A DNA stretch of 64,000 nucleotides from a virus, in the IMG/VR virus record IMGVR_UViG_3300025111_000052, positions 62,001-126,000 of that record, one strand, 5' to 3'. The number at the start of each line of letters is the position of its first letter. Positions within the stretch are counted from its first letter, which is position 1. A program made the translations under genes and the position numbers. Below, one piece after another: positions 49,762 to 58,580 of this stretch. The notes under the pieces were generated by a model. It was not told where the DNA came from, searched no databases, and saw only the letters and a program-made list of their open reading frames with translations.

Positions 49762-50892
49762 ATGGGATTCAGAACATTAGAAGGTGAGTTAGACAACCTC
49801 TTCTTCACTGATTATGAGCTGATAGATAGATTTGTAGGACATACTTTATTTTCTTGGGGTTACAATAACTTTGGGCAAATGGGTGATTCTTCCACTATTT
49901 CTAAATCATCCCCAATTCAGATAGGGGCACTTACTAATTGGAAACAAGTAAGTTCTATTGGTAATGTCTCTGCTGGTATCAAAACTGACGGTACGTTATG
50001 GATGTGGGGCTACAATAATAACGGACAGCTAGGTGATGGAACAATTGCGCCTAAATCATCCCCGATACAGGTAGGTAGTTTAACAGATTGGTTGTCTATA
50101 AAAGTTGGTTCTATAAATGCACTAGCTATAAAAACTGATGGTACCTTATGGTCTTGGGGTGCTAATAGCTACGGTCAGTTGGGCGATGGAACAATTGCCC
50201 CTAAATCATCTCCAATACAAGTAGGCAGTTTAACAGATTGGAAAGATGTAATTACATACGATTCACACGTTTTGGCTATAAAGACCGACGGTACTTTATG
50301 GTCTTGGGGTAGAAATACTTATGGGCAGCTTGGTGATGATACTGTGGTAGGAAAGTCATCTCCTATACAAATTGGAACTTTAACCGATTGGAAAGAGGTT
50401 GCTTGTAGTAGTTTATCTTCCCATGCCATAAAGACCGATGGTACTTTGTGGGCTTGGGGATATGCTTATGTAGGTGTATTAGGAGATGGTACTACTACAC
50501 GTAAATCCTCCCCGGTACAGATAGGAGCACTCACGGATTGGAAAAATCTTTCAGCTGGTTGGTTACACGTTTTAGCCATTAAGACAGATGGCACTCTTTG
50601 GGGATGGGGGTTAAACTACTACGGTCAAATAGGCGACGGTACTATTGTTGATAAATCATCCCCTGTTCAGGTAGGGGGTTTAACTGATTGGAAACAGACC
50701 TCCGCTTGGTCATCCAATTCTTTTGCTACTAAGACCGATGGCACTTTGTGGTCTTGGGGCCCTAATAACTACGGCCAGTTGGGAGATGGCACAATTGTAC
50801 ATAAGTCCTCTCCTATACAAGTAGGCTCATTAACAAATTGGAAACAGGTGGCTGGTGGAGCAACACCTCTTGTTGTTACATACGGAAACTAA
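49762..50892 (+). CDS. RCC1-repeat beta-propeller protein A
   Basis: 376 aa made of about seven 50-residue RCC1-type blades, each reading LWSWGxNxYGQLGDGT, KSSPIQVGxLTDWK and AIKTDGT. This predicts a seven-bladed propeller. An N-terminal 30-residue tag (FRTLEGELDNLFFTDYELID) may attach it to the virion. DNA repeats of about 150 bases run through it. First of three tandem paralogues; likely host-surface binding. Confidence 0.88.
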   Translation: MGFRTLEGELDNLFFTDYELIDRFVGHTLFSWGYNNFGQMGDSSTISKSSPIQIGALTNWKQVSSIGNVSAGIKTDGTLWMWGYNNNGQLGDGTIAPKSSPIQVGSLTDWLSIKVGSINALAIKTDGTLWSWGANSYGQLGDGTIAPKSSPIQVGSLTDWKDVITYDSHVLAIKTDGTLWSWGRNTYGQLGDDTVVGKSSPIQIGTLTDWKEVACSSLSSHAIKTDGTLWAWGYAYVGVLGDGTTTRKSSPVQIGALTDWKNLSAGWLHVLAIKTDGTLWGWGLNYYGQIGDGTIVDKSSPVQVGGLTDWKQTSAWSSNSFATKTDGTLWSWGPNNYGQLGDGTIVHKSSPIQVGSLTNWKQVAGGATPLVVTYGN

Positions 50893-50905
50893 ATGGAGGA
50901 TATAA

Positions 50906-51538
50906 ATGAAAGTATTAGTATCTAATAATAAAGTGATATTAGGGCCTACCTGGTGGAACCAGAATATGTTTCAATCTGTTTTAACAGATGAGCTAGGTTT
51001 AAATTTTACACTTCCAACTATTACGGAAGATTCAGCAGCATACTCAGTTAGTGATACTGTAAAGATACTTCCTGTTGAATTTACTGCTGTAAATTATGAC
51101 CACAGGATTCAGCAACTAGCCGGGCCTAATTGGACGATACAAGCGGATAAGGCTATCGCCAGCTACACCGTTGTAGATAGACCTATTGAAGCTGTACGTA
51201 ATGAACTTAAAGCAAAAGTGGCTAATCTTCGTTGGCAGAAAGAGGTTAGCGGTACAAAAATCACACTTCAAGACCAAGAAATAGGAGTTGCAACTGATAG
51301 GGAGACACGCAATATGTACTCACAGGCATTACTACTTGGTGTTGCTGGTGTTAATTGGAAGTTTGGTAATACATGGCTTGTATTATCTCTTGCAGATCTA
51401 CAAGTTCTGGTATCTGCTGTATTAGCACATATACAAGCGCAATTTGAATGGGAATCTGGCATAGTTACATCAATAAATAACGCGGTTGATTTAAATACTC
51501 TTACTGCAATAGATGATTCTCTTGATGTACTACTATAA
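50906..51538 (+). CDS. DUF4376-domain tail protein, 210 aa
   Basis: C-terminal half has RWQKEVSGTK and a helical segment seen in DUF4376 proteins, which are linked with phage tail fibres or fibre assembly. N-terminal half is beta-rich. Located between RCC1 proteins A and B. GGAGG upstream. Confidence 0.8.
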   Translation: MKVLVSNNKVILGPTWWNQNMFQSVLTDELGLNFTLPTITEDSAAYSVSDTVKILPVEFTAVNYDHRIQQLAGPNWTIQADKAIASYTVVDRPIEAVRNELKAKVANLRWQKEVSGTKITLQDQEIGVATDRETRNMYSQALLLGVAGVNWKFGNTWLVLSLADLQVLVSAVLAHIQAQFEWESGIVTSINNAVDLNTLTAIDDSLDVLL

Positions 51539-51553
51539 TACCGAGGTGTAAAG

Positions 51554-52732
51554 ATGACAATAACGACCAACTATAAAAGAGCAGATGGTTCTGACTGCGG
51601 TAACTTTGTCACAAAAGATTATTTGTTACGTGTTTACCCACAATTAGTACCGTCCTCAAAAAGGGCTAGTATATGGACTTGGGGACAAAATGCTAGTGGG
51701 CAATTAGGTGACAGTACTTTAATTGGTAAATCTTCACCAATACAACTCGGTTCCTTGGTAGATTGGAAAAACATTGCTGGTGGGTGGCAGCAAATGATAG
51801 CCACTAAGAATGACAACACTTTGTGGACTTGGGGCAACAATGTATACGGACAGTTGGGTGATGGTACAACCACAAGATCCATATCTCCGCAACAAATTGG
51901 GGCTCTTACGGATTGGGCAAGTGTTGCTTCTGGGCATATTTTTATGTTAGCTTTAAAAACTGATGGCACCATATGGTCTATCGGCGGATCTAATACTGTC
52001 GGACAACTTGCAGATGGTACAACTATTTCTAAATCATCCCCAATTCAGATAGGGGCGCTTACTAATTGGATATCGATAGCCAGTGGGGGTGGGCATGGCG
52101 CAGCTATAAATTCGAGCGGCGCACTCTGGATGTGGGGAAGTAATACAGACGGCCAGTTAGCGGATGGGACTTTGGATAGTAAATCCTCTCCAATTCAGGT
52201 AGGGAGTTTAACTGATTGGAAGCAAGTTTCTTGTGGCCAATTATATACCCTTGCTTTAAAATTGGATGGTACCTTATGGTCCTGGGGCTATAATAATGGT
52301 GGCCAACTTGGAGATGCTACTAGTGTGGGTAAATCATCACCGGTACAGATAGGCTCCTCGACCGACTGGGCTAGCTGTGAGGCGGGGCAATATCATGCAG
52401 CAGCCATAAAAACCGATGGTACCTTGTGGACTTGGGGTGCTAATAACTACGGACAGCTGGGTTTGGGTTCTGTGCTTACAGCAAACTACTCTTCACCAGT
52501 ACAAGTAGGCTCCCTTAGTAATTGGAAAAAAGTATCTTGTGGATATAGTTATACCACAGCTTTAAAAACGGACGGCACTATTTGGACTTGGGGCTTTAAT
52601 ACCGATGGGCAACTTGGGGACAACACAAATGTACATAAGTCATCTCCAATCCAAGTCGGGGGTCTAAATAATTGGAAAAACATTTTCGGATGTAATACCA
52701 GCGTAATAGCTATAACAGATTTAAATTATTAG
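51554..52732 (+). CDS. RCC1-repeat beta-propeller protein B
   Basis: 392 aa, about seven RCC1 blades with the same repeat signature as protein A. The tract 52022-52070 is identical to 49894-49942 in gene A but for one base, pointing to recent recombination. Short N-terminal attachment tag differs from A and C. Likely adhesin. Confidence 0.88.
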   Translation: MTITTNYKRADGSDCGNFVTKDYLLRVYPQLVPSSKRASIWTWGQNASGQLGDSTLIGKSSPIQLGSLVDWKNIAGGWQQMIATKNDNTLWTWGNNVYGQLGDGTTTRSISPQQIGALTDWASVASGHIFMLALKTDGTIWSIGGSNTVGQLADGTTISKSSPIQIGALTNWISIASGGGHGAAINSSGALWMWGSNTDGQLADGTLDSKSSPIQVGSLTDWKQVSCGQLYTLALKLDGTLWSWGYNNGGQLGDATSVGKSSPVQIGSSTDWASCEAGQYHAAAIKTDGTLWTWGANNYGQLGLGSVLTANYSSPVQVGSLSNWKKVSCGYSYTTALKTDGTIWTWGFNTDGQLGDNTNVHKSSPIQVGGLNNWKNIFGCNTSVIAITDLNY

Positions 52733-52740
52733 GAGATAAA

Positions 52741-53886
52741 ATGTCAAATCCAACAGGCTATAAATTTACTTATAATGATCAGGTAGTAGATTTTAATGAC
52801 TTGTTCACCCGGAGAGATTTATTTGACTTTGGTAATTTATTTACATCCGGTGATAACGAATTCGGCGCCATAGGCGATAGCACACAAGTACACAAATCAT
52901 CTCCAATTCAAGTGGGTGGTTTTAATAATTGGAAACTAATTGCAGGCGGTTACAGACAATTTTCTGCAATTAAAGCTGATGGTACCTTGTGGTCATGGGG
53001 TAGAAACCATTACGGTCAATTAGGGGATAGCACTTTGGTAGATAAATCATCCCCAATACAAGTAGGAAATCTTACTGATTGGCATACACTGGCTAGCGGG
53101 CGTGTCCATCTAGCGGCTATAAAAGAAGATAACTCACTATGGGCTTGGGGTTATAATGGTTATGGCCAACTTGGTAACAATAGCATAGTTAATACATCAT
53201 CTCCAATACAAGTAGGATCTCTCACTAATTGGCAGCATATTTCCTGTGGTACATACCATACTGCGGCCCTTAAAACAGATGGAACTATTTGGACTTGGGG
53301 TTTTAATGATAGCGGTCAATTAGGTGATGGGACGGTTGTGTCTAAATCATCCCCAATTCAAGTTGGCTCTGACACAGATTGGGCATTGATAAATTGTGGG
53401 TACTACGCTACCATGGCAATTAAAAATGATGGTTCCCTTTGGCTATGGGGTGATAACGCCTTAGGACAGCTTGGAGATGGTACAACAACACCAACAAGTT
53501 CACCTGTGCAACTTGGGTCACTTACTGATTGGAAATCGGTATTGGGTGGTTTCAATTTTACGGTTGCAATTAAAACTGATGGTAGCTTGTGGTCTTGGGG
53601 ACGAAATCTTCGTGGTAATTTAGGTATCGGTACTTTTGAGGATAAATCATCTCCTATACAAGTGGGCGCTATGACAGACTGGAAAACGGTGGCCTTAGGT
53701 TATAGCCATGTATTAGCAATTAGAACTGATGGTACACTATGGGGCTGGGGTTATAATACGACTGGAACACTAGCTTTGGGTGACATAGTAGATAAGCCTA
53801 CTCCCACCCAAATTAGTTCTAGAACAAACTGGAAGAGCATAGGTTGTGCTAACTTCACATCAGGTTTTATTACATATGCAAATTAA
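52741..53886 (+). CDS. RCC1-repeat beta-propeller protein C
   Basis: 381 aa with about seven RCC1 blades and an N-terminal tag (YNDQVVDFNDLFTRRDLFDF). Third tandem copy, last gene before the converging terminator. Likely surface-binding, variant of A and B. Confidence 0.88.
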   Translation: MSNPTGYKFTYNDQVVDFNDLFTRRDLFDFGNLFTSGDNEFGAIGDSTQVHKSSPIQVGGFNNWKLIAGGYRQFSAIKADGTLWSWGRNHYGQLGDSTLVDKSSPIQVGNLTDWHTLASGRVHLAAIKEDNSLWAWGYNGYGQLGNNSIVNTSSPIQVGSLTNWQHISCGTYHTAALKTDGTIWTWGFNDSGQLGDGTVVSKSSPIQVGSDTDWALINCGYYATMAIKNDGSLWLWGDNALGQLGDGTTTPTSSPVQLGSLTDWKSVLGGFNFTVAIKTDGSLWSWGRNLRGNLGIGTFEDKSSPIQVGAMTDWKTVALGYSHVLAIRTDGTLWGWGYNTTGTLALGDIVDKPTPTQISSRTNWKSIGCANFTSGFITYAN

Positions 53887-53888
53887 GT

Positions 53889-53918
53889 ATAGAGAAGCAT
53901 CGTTTGATGCTTCTCTAT
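53889..53918. terminator. bidirectional terminator
   Basis: ATAGAGAAGCATC-GTTT-GATGCTTCTCTAT, 13 perfect pairs, A/T-rich on both sides, between convergent genes. It would stop the adhesin transcript from the left and the glycosyltransferase transcript from the right. Confidence 0.9.
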
Positions 53919-53929
53919 ATCATTTTATA

Positions 53930-55264
53930 TTATCCCTTCATTAGCAATTCTTTTAATTTATTCAAAGGCCCATCCCAACTTCTCAACTCATGTTGTCTTA
54001 ATAAAGTAAGATTATCTCCATACCACTTACTTTTATACTCATTAGATGAGCACCAAGTGTAGTAGGCTGTACACGGTATTAAACCATACGTTTTTTTATC
54101 CATTGCTGCAGCAGCATGTAGTATAGAAGTGCATGACGATATTACAATATCTAAGTTGTTTATTACAGCCAACGTATCCTCAAAGGACACTAACTCGTCT
54201 GACAGATTATCCAGATCATAGTGCTCCTGTATTTGTTCCACGCCTTCGTCGCGTTGTAAAGAATATAAATCAAAATTAAAGGGGAACACTACCTCATACA
54301 ACTTATCTAAGGGTACACTTCTATGTAAATCGTGTTCATACTCAGGATTACCACTCCACCTTATACCTACTTTAAGATTATTGGTTTTGTTCATCCAATC
54401 CCATTTCTTTTGGTGGGCTACTGATGGATATAAATACTTACCTTTCCACAAATCTTTTGGTTGTAGGTCTAAGTAGATTGGTAAAGACATGCTGTAAGTC
54501 CATAGAGCGTCCTTAGGGACGTTTTCTAATGAATTGATGGTAGTGTACCCATGCCTATTAAAAATGGCTGACAGGTCCTTTCTAGTAGTATACCATAGAG
54601 GTACCATACCATAGTCTACAAGCTTGTCACAGAAACGTATGTTTATAATTTCGTCTCCTATACCACCTTCAGCCACTATAACTATGGTTCTTCCGGGCTG
54701 TATACCACCTTCCCAAAATTCTAGCGGTAGTTTTATATTTTTCCAAATATTTAACTTCTTGCCTTCTAATAAGAAGCCTCTTAGCCCTTCTTGAAACTTA
54801 TCATTATATAGATCATAAGTTCCCAGGTTAAACTTAACTCTGGTGGCTAACTGCTCATCTAAACCCGGTCTTGTGTTTAACCCTCTAAGTATAGATTCAG
54901 ATTCTTTTTGTCGGTTCATTAAGAACAAACTAAAAGCTTTTTCTAAAAGAAGTTCTGGGTCTTCTGGTGTCAGGGCCTCATTAAGCTTCAAATAAAATAA
55001 GGCTTTGACTGGCATGTTGGCGTGATTACATACCTTAGCTAGGTTAGCCCGTACAACGTAAAGCATTTCGTTGCCGGCGGCCACAGAAAGGGCCTTCTCC
55101 GCCCACTTAATAGACTCTTTATAACGTTTAATATCACAGTAACCTTTTGCTATTGAATCATACTCTTCTACTGAATGAGCATACTTACCAAAGGTCATTA
55201 GAAGCTCCGCAGCCACCCTGTTCTCGTTACGTTCTTTAAGGAATAATATAGTTTCATTTAGCAT
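53930..55264 (-). CDS. TPR-containing glycosyltransferase-like protein, 444 aa
   Basis: N-terminal about 170 residues are TPR-type helical repeats (IAKGYCDIKRYKESIKWAEKAL); the C-terminal part resembles GT9/GT41-type GT-B transferases (VGIRWSGNPEYEHDLHRSVP, VISSCTSILHAAAAM for the donor site). It may glycosylate virion proteins such as the adhesins, or host glycans. Overlaps the upstream methyltransferase by 7 bases; shares its promoter. Confidence 0.8.
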   Translation of the reverse strand: MLNETILFLKERNENRVAAELLMTFGKYAHSVEEYDSIAKGYCDIKRYKESIKWAEKALSVAAGNEMLYVVRANLAKVCNHANMPVKALFYLKLNEALTPEDPELLLEKAFSLFLMNRQKESESILRGLNTRPGLDEQLATRVKFNLGTYDLYNDKFQEGLRGFLLEGKKLNIWKNIKLPLEFWEGGIQPGRTIVIVAEGGIGDEIINIRFCDKLVDYGMVPLWYTTRKDLSAIFNRHGYTTINSLENVPKDALWTYSMSLPIYLDLQPKDLWKGKYLYPSVAHQKKWDWMNKTNNLKVGIRWSGNPEYEHDLHRSVPLDKLYEVVFPFNFDLYSLQRDEGVEQIQEHYDLDNLSDELVSFEDTLAVINNLDIVISSCTSILHAAAAMDKKTYGLIPCTAYYTWCSSNEYKSKWYGDNLTLLRQHELRSWDGPLNKLKELLMKG

Positions 55265-55809
55265 TTTACCACCACCAATTTCATATGAGTTTCAATTACC
55301 ACATTAACACATTCTCTTGTAAGTCTAACATTTTGTTCAAATGAATTACTTGCTAATATATCTTTATAGAATAAATCAGGTATAAAGTTATATTGTACTA
55401 TTTCAAAGTCTACATTAAATCTAATACCTAAACAAGAAGAGCTACCACCTCGTTCTATTTCCAGCGCATTATATTTTTTACTGAACAGCCTCATGCCTTC
55501 AACGGTAATCGGTCTTTTATGTGTTGGATCGTTAATAAATACTTCGTGGAAATGGTGTGGTACTTGTATATCTATAATAGCTCCATGCTCACATACTCTA
55601 TATAATTCTTGTAAACAATGAAAGAAACCATTTCCAAGATGTTCTAATATGTGATATGCTCTTACCTCACTTACAGTATTTTCTTTAAAAGGTAGTATGT
55701 CCCTTTCTAAATCTATGACATAGTCTGGTTTACAATTAGGATCTATATCTATGTTTATATAATTATCGTACTCTTTGTAACCGCCACCTAAATTAAGTTT
55801 CAAGCCCAT
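55258..55809 (-). CDS. SAM-dependent methyltransferase, sugar or glycan type
   Basis: 183 aa. LNLGGGYKEY (SAM motif I), NIDIDPN, and AYHILEHLGNGFFH are typical of the class of methyltransferases found in polysaccharide clusters. The start at 55809 (MGLKLN) is chosen because GAGG precedes it and the promoter -10 lies at 55850-55855, which rules out the longer start at 55863. Forms an operon with the glycosyltransferase. Confidence 0.82.
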   Translation of the reverse strand: MGLKLNLGGGYKEYDNYINIDIDPNCKPDYVIDLERDILPFKENTVSEVRAYHILEHLGNGFFHCLQELYRVCEHGAIIDIQVPHHFHEVFINDPTHKRPITVEGMRLFSKKYNALEIERGGSSSCLGIRFNVDFEIVQYNFIPDLFYKDILASNSFEQNVRLTRECVNVVIETHMKLVVVKC

Positions 55810-55849
55810 AATAACCTCATTGTTAGAATTTATATTTAGTAACTTTGCT

Positions 55850-55878
55850 AATATAACATGCACACATTACTATGTCAA
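55850..55878 (-). promoter_or_regulatory. leftward sigma70-type promoter
   Basis: On the minus strand TTGACA (55878-55873) and TATATT (55855-55850) with a 17-bp spacer. Drives the methyltransferase-glycosyltransferase pair. Confidence 0.8.
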
Positions 55879-55893
55879 GTATTTTGGGGTACA

Positions 55894-55956
55894 CTTTTTA
55901 TCGCGGTTCATAAGATACTTTTGGCGGCGAATAAAAAAAATTAAAGTAAAAAATTA
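55894..55956 (+). repeat. imperfect long direct repeat, copy 1
   Basis: About 63 bases matched by 56030-56094: shared blocks CTCGGTTCATA or GCGGTTCATA, a T tract, GGC, then ATAAAAAAAATT and AATTA. Located in the 320-base gene-free divergent region; candidate control or origin element. Confidence 0.65.
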
Positions 55957-56029
55957 ACTGTCCTCATTATACTATATATGAATAAATACAACAATATAAA
56001 AGTAGTTAGTGAGGTGGCACCATGAACCA

Positions 56030-56094
56030 TTTTTAACTCGGTTCATAGACCAGTTTTTACGGGCAGATAAAAAAAATTTATAGTTACTAATTAA
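56030..56094 (+). repeat. imperfect long direct repeat, copy 2
   Basis: Second copy of the element at 55894-55956, 136 bases to the right. In addition TGAACC (56023-56028) and GGTTCA (56040-56045) form an inverted pair around the start of this copy. It lies just before the gene at 56130. Confidence 0.65.
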
Positions 56095-56129
56095 AAAGAA
56101 TTCATTAAAAAGATAGGGGGACTATTATT

Positions 56130-56354
56130 ATGAACTCTGAAAGTGTAGTAAACCTAGTACAAACACAACAAGTTGTTGCCTTTTGGTTAGAAAAAGTTTT
56201 AGGGACTAATTGGAAAACTATTACAGGAGGCTTCTTGATTATCGGAAGTGTAGTCATTGACTTGATGGGTAGCCATACGGCGGCCAAGGCGGTGATGGAT
56301 GCGGGGCTAGGCTTAGGTGTGGTAGGAATTGGTCACAAGCTTCAAAGGCTCTAG
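56130..56354 (+). CDS. small membrane protein, holin candidate, 74 aa
   Basis: Two hydrophobic segments (TITGGFLIIGSVVIDLM and AGLGLGVVGIG) separated by a short loop, with a charged C-terminus (HKLQRL). Size and topology fit a holin or similar membrane protein, but no lysin gene lies nearby in this window. GGGGGA upstream. Only gene of the short rightward transcript. Confidence 0.55.
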   Translation: MNSESVVNLVQTQQVVAFWLEKVLGTNWKTITGGFLIIGSVVIDLMGSHTAAKAVMDAGLGLGVVGIGHKLQRL

Positions 56355-56401
56355 TAAGCTAGTGAATGCCCTGCGAAAAACCGGGCGTCTAGGATGGGTG
56401 T

Positions 56402-56430
56402 ACTAGGGAGTTTGCGGCTCCCTAGTTATT
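56402..56430. terminator. intrinsic terminator between convergent genes
   Basis: ACTAGGGAG-TTTGCGG-CTCCCTAGT followed by TATTTTC on the plus strand. It closes the holin-candidate transcript and meets the leftward operon. Confidence 0.85.
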
Positions 56431-56455
56431 TTCAGATAGGACAATTATTTTTATT

Positions 56456-56671
56456 TTACTCTTTACAAAGCCAACCGCAGTAACCTTTATTAGTGTCCTT
56501 GCGTATAGAAGGCTGTGGTTGCTGTGGCGGGTGTTTACATGTGTTAGACCGTGACGGGAATTCATATTCATAATATATTTGCCACGCCATGCACTCTTCT
56601 GCCACACAAAGCAACGTAACATCTTTACAACATCGTAACTTTTTTGCCTCTTCGGCTGTCAGCGTTGTCAT
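56456..56671 (-). CDS. hypothetical Cys-rich protein, 71 aa
   Basis: MTTLTAEEAKKLRCCKDV then CVAEECMAW and a C-terminal CGWLCKE. The CMAW pattern is common in small conserved phage proteins of unknown role. ATG 56671 is chosen over a GTG 4 codons earlier. Its start lies just after the stop of the 43-aa ORF upstream. Confidence 0.6.
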   Translation of the reverse strand: MTTLTAEEAKKLRCCKDVTLLCVAEECMAWQIYYEYEFPSRSNTCKHPPQQPQPSIRKDTNKGYCGWLCKE

Positions 56672-56673
56672 AA

Positions 56674-56805
56674 TTAACCACACTTATCCAACATAGCAGT
56701 TAATGTTTCAAAAAGTGCAATGTCTACCATGATTGCACCTATAAATAGGTACTTGTAACCTGTTCTATATTTGGCGTTGATCCAGGCTATTGCTACTGTA
56801 CACAT
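56674..56805 (-). CDS. small protein, 43 aa
   Basis: ATG 56805 follows AAGGAG by 7 bases. The peptide has one hydrophobic stretch (YLFIGAIMVDIALF), possibly membrane-bound. Stop is 2 bases before the next start. Unrecognised. Confidence 0.6.
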   Translation of the reverse strand: MCTVAIAWINAKYRTGYKYLFIGAIMVDIALFETLTAMLDKCG

Positions 56806-56845
56806 GTTCTAGCTCCTTTCAAGAACCTCTTGAATATATTTAACC

Positions 56846-57058
56846 TCAACCTTTCTTTTGTTTTATATCACAGCTTTTATTGGAATAAGAATCACTATAC
56901 CAACCACCACCTTTAAGATGGAATGATGAAAGTGATGGTACCTTTCTTCCAATACCTTGGCATCTTAAACAAACAGCCATAGAGCTGTCTTCTTTTATAC
57001 CTCTTGTTTTCTCGAATCTTTTGCCACAAGACTCACATATATACTCATAAATTGGCAT
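56846..57058 (-). CDS. FmdB-family zinc-ribbon protein, 70 aa
   Basis: MPIYEYICESCGKRFEK with CxxC and a second CLRC pair, plus the KGGGWYSDSY tail that is diagnostic for FmdB-like putative regulators. Overlaps the HAD gene by 14 bases. Confidence 0.88.
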   Translation of the reverse strand: MPIYEYICESCGKRFEKTRGIKEDSSMAVCLRCQGIGRKVPSLSSFHLKGGGWYSDSYSNKSCDIKQKKG

Positions 57059-57704
57059 ACTTCTTTATCTCCTCCAAAGTGTCCGCTACATTATTATGTA
57101 AAATACCAATGCCACCTTTTGCACTCCATTGCTTAATCGTTAACTCATTATCATCTATAAGTATTGTGTTCAACCCGGCATATTTTTGTTTAGAGTCAAC
57201 TGGGCATATAATAGCCTCCCAACAAAACCTGCTACCTAAATTGACATCTATCCAATCAGCTTTTCCTATAATAGCGTCAAGTTGCAATTGAGGTACTGTG
57301 GGGTATGCGGTTAATATTTTTGTATGGAACTTTTTTAATATTGTCCACAGCTTTTCTGCTTCTGGCAACCACTCTAAATTTCTCCAAAAGTTTGGGCCTA
57401 GCTTACGTATATCTTCCCAGTATTCATTTCTATTGGCAGCCCAAACAGCATGTGAGGTAAGTTGTTTACCTGTCGCTATACTGGCACCTTTAAGAAAGTT
57501 ACATAAAACACCGTCTAAATCAACGTACCAAACGTACCAAGTATCGTTCATAACGACTCTATCAGACAACGGCCCTACTGTATATTTTCCAGGCCTTTCA
57601 AGTATTTCGTATGTAACTTTTCTCTTCGGCTGATCTAATGCATCTGGATTACCAGTAAATTTTATACCTAACTTTTCAGCCGGACTTCCTTTTCTTGGCC
57701 TCAT
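57045..57704 (-). CDS. HAD-family phosphatase, 5'-nucleotidase-like, 219 aa
   Basis: After an about 60-residue N-terminal extension, VWYVDLDGVLCNF is HAD motif I and TILIDDNELTIKQW is motif IV; ILTAYPT supplies motif II Thr. Resembles phage HAD nucleotidases or polynucleotide phosphatases. Its location one gene away from an RNA ligase makes an RNA-end 3'-phosphatase role possible. Confidence 0.78.
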   Translation of the reverse strand: MRPRKGSPAEKLGIKFTGNPDALDQPKRKVTYEILERPGKYTVGPLSDRVVMNDTWYVWYVDLDGVLCNFLKGASIATGKQLTSHAVWAANRNEYWEDIRKLGPNFWRNLEWLPEAEKLWTILKKFHTKILTAYPTVPQLQLDAIIGKADWIDVNLGSRFCWEAIICPVDSKQKYAGLNTILIDDNELTIKQWSAKGGIGILHNNVADTLEEIKKYANL

Positions 57705-57719
57705 ATTAATGTTTCTTTC

Positions 57720-57923
57720 CTATTTTAATAGTTTATTTGGTATTACTTCATCAAAACGTTTTTGTAGCGTCGCCGCGGCATGTAGTCGTAGCTTCTGCTC
57801 CTCATCAAAAGAGCGGTATACTTCTTCGCTGGGGCAGTGTTCACCAAGTACACTGAGTGGTACCTCATGTAAGTCACCATATAGTAGTGTGTACACAAAC
57901 ACATTAAGCTTTTTGCTGGACAT
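57720..57923 (-). CDS. hypothetical protein, 67 aa
   Basis: Unrecognised helical protein. GAGG lies upstream, inside the end of the RNA ligase gene. Confidence 0.65.
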   Translation of the reverse strand: MSSKKLNVFVYTLLYGDLHEVPLSVLGEHCPSEEVYRSFDEEQKLRLHAAATLQKRFDEVIPNKLLK

Positions 57924-57935
57924 GCTAGCAGTGCC

Positions 57936-58571
57936 TCACAGTTTAAGTTTGTTCTTAACTACTGATTGATTCAACCAGTGTCCGTCGGTCTGTACATGAT
58001 TTTTCCTTACATACTTAGCAACATGCGTACCAAATTCATCATATGGAAAAGAGTCGGCAGTACGTATGACGTAACCTTCATGCTCATTTGCGTAAGGTTT
58101 AAATAAATCCTGTAAGAGTGTTTCAAGGTTATCGTTTACTGTGCCCCTCCAAATAACAGGTACTGTAATTAAACCCATGTGCTTACAAACATCAACGGTT
58201 ATATCCCAAGGTAAACATATATTTTTATCATTCCACACAGAGTATACCTGGAAATAGCTCAATAACGCATTGTAAGGTATGCTGTGGCATGCGTAGAGGT
58301 TCTCACCACATACCCTATGGCCATCGGGTATTAAGCCGCTAATGGCACTATGAAGGGCTTTTAACCAGTGCCTGGATGGATGGTCCTTAGAATCAATAGA
58401 TCTGGCATGCATGTGATTATTATATAAAGTTGTCGCCTCCCCGTCCATTTTCAATGACATGACTATTTCTTTTCCAAGAAAATGGGAGGCGTCTTTTAAT
58501 ACTTTGTCATCATTTGTTTTGCCAGGACTCCAAGGAAGGTGTAGAGTTCTTGGGTACTTGTAATATTTCAT
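57936..58571 (-). CDS. RNA ligase
   Basis: Covalent nucleotidyltransferase fold: motif I KMDGE (Lys41 would be adenylylated), motif III-like GENLYA, motif IV EGYVIR and motif V KYVRKNHV. 211 aa, a minimal ligase without the C-terminal domain of T4 Rnl1. Seals nicked RNA, as in tRNA repair. ATG 58571 is preferred over GTG 58580; AAGGT lies upstream. Confidence 0.9.
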   Translation of the reverse strand: MKYYKYPRTLHLPWSPGKTNDDKVLKDASHFLGKEIVMSLKMDGEATTLYNNHMHARSIDSKDHPSRHWLKALHSAISGLIPDGHRVCGENLYACHSIPYNALLSYFQVYSVWNDKNICLPWDITVDVCKHMGLITVPVIWRGTVNDNLETLLQDLFKPYANEHEGYVIRTADSFPYDEFGTHVAKYVRKNHVQTDGHWLNQSVVKNKLKL

Positions 58572-58580
58572 GGCGCTCAC

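Noticed and set aside
49894-53886. Regular short repeats resembling an array
   Set aside because: They are coding repeats of RCC1 blades with about 150-base period and no unique spacers; not CRISPR. No CRISPR array or cas gene was seen anywhere in the window.
55810-55863. Longer start of the minus-strand methyltransferase (18 more residues)
   Set aside because: The -10 box of the TTGACA-17-TATATT promoter lies within it, so the transcript cannot contain that start, and the GAGG site fits the shorter start.
56010-56040. TGGCAC near a T tract as a possible sigma54 promoter
   Set aside because: The required GC at -12 is absent.
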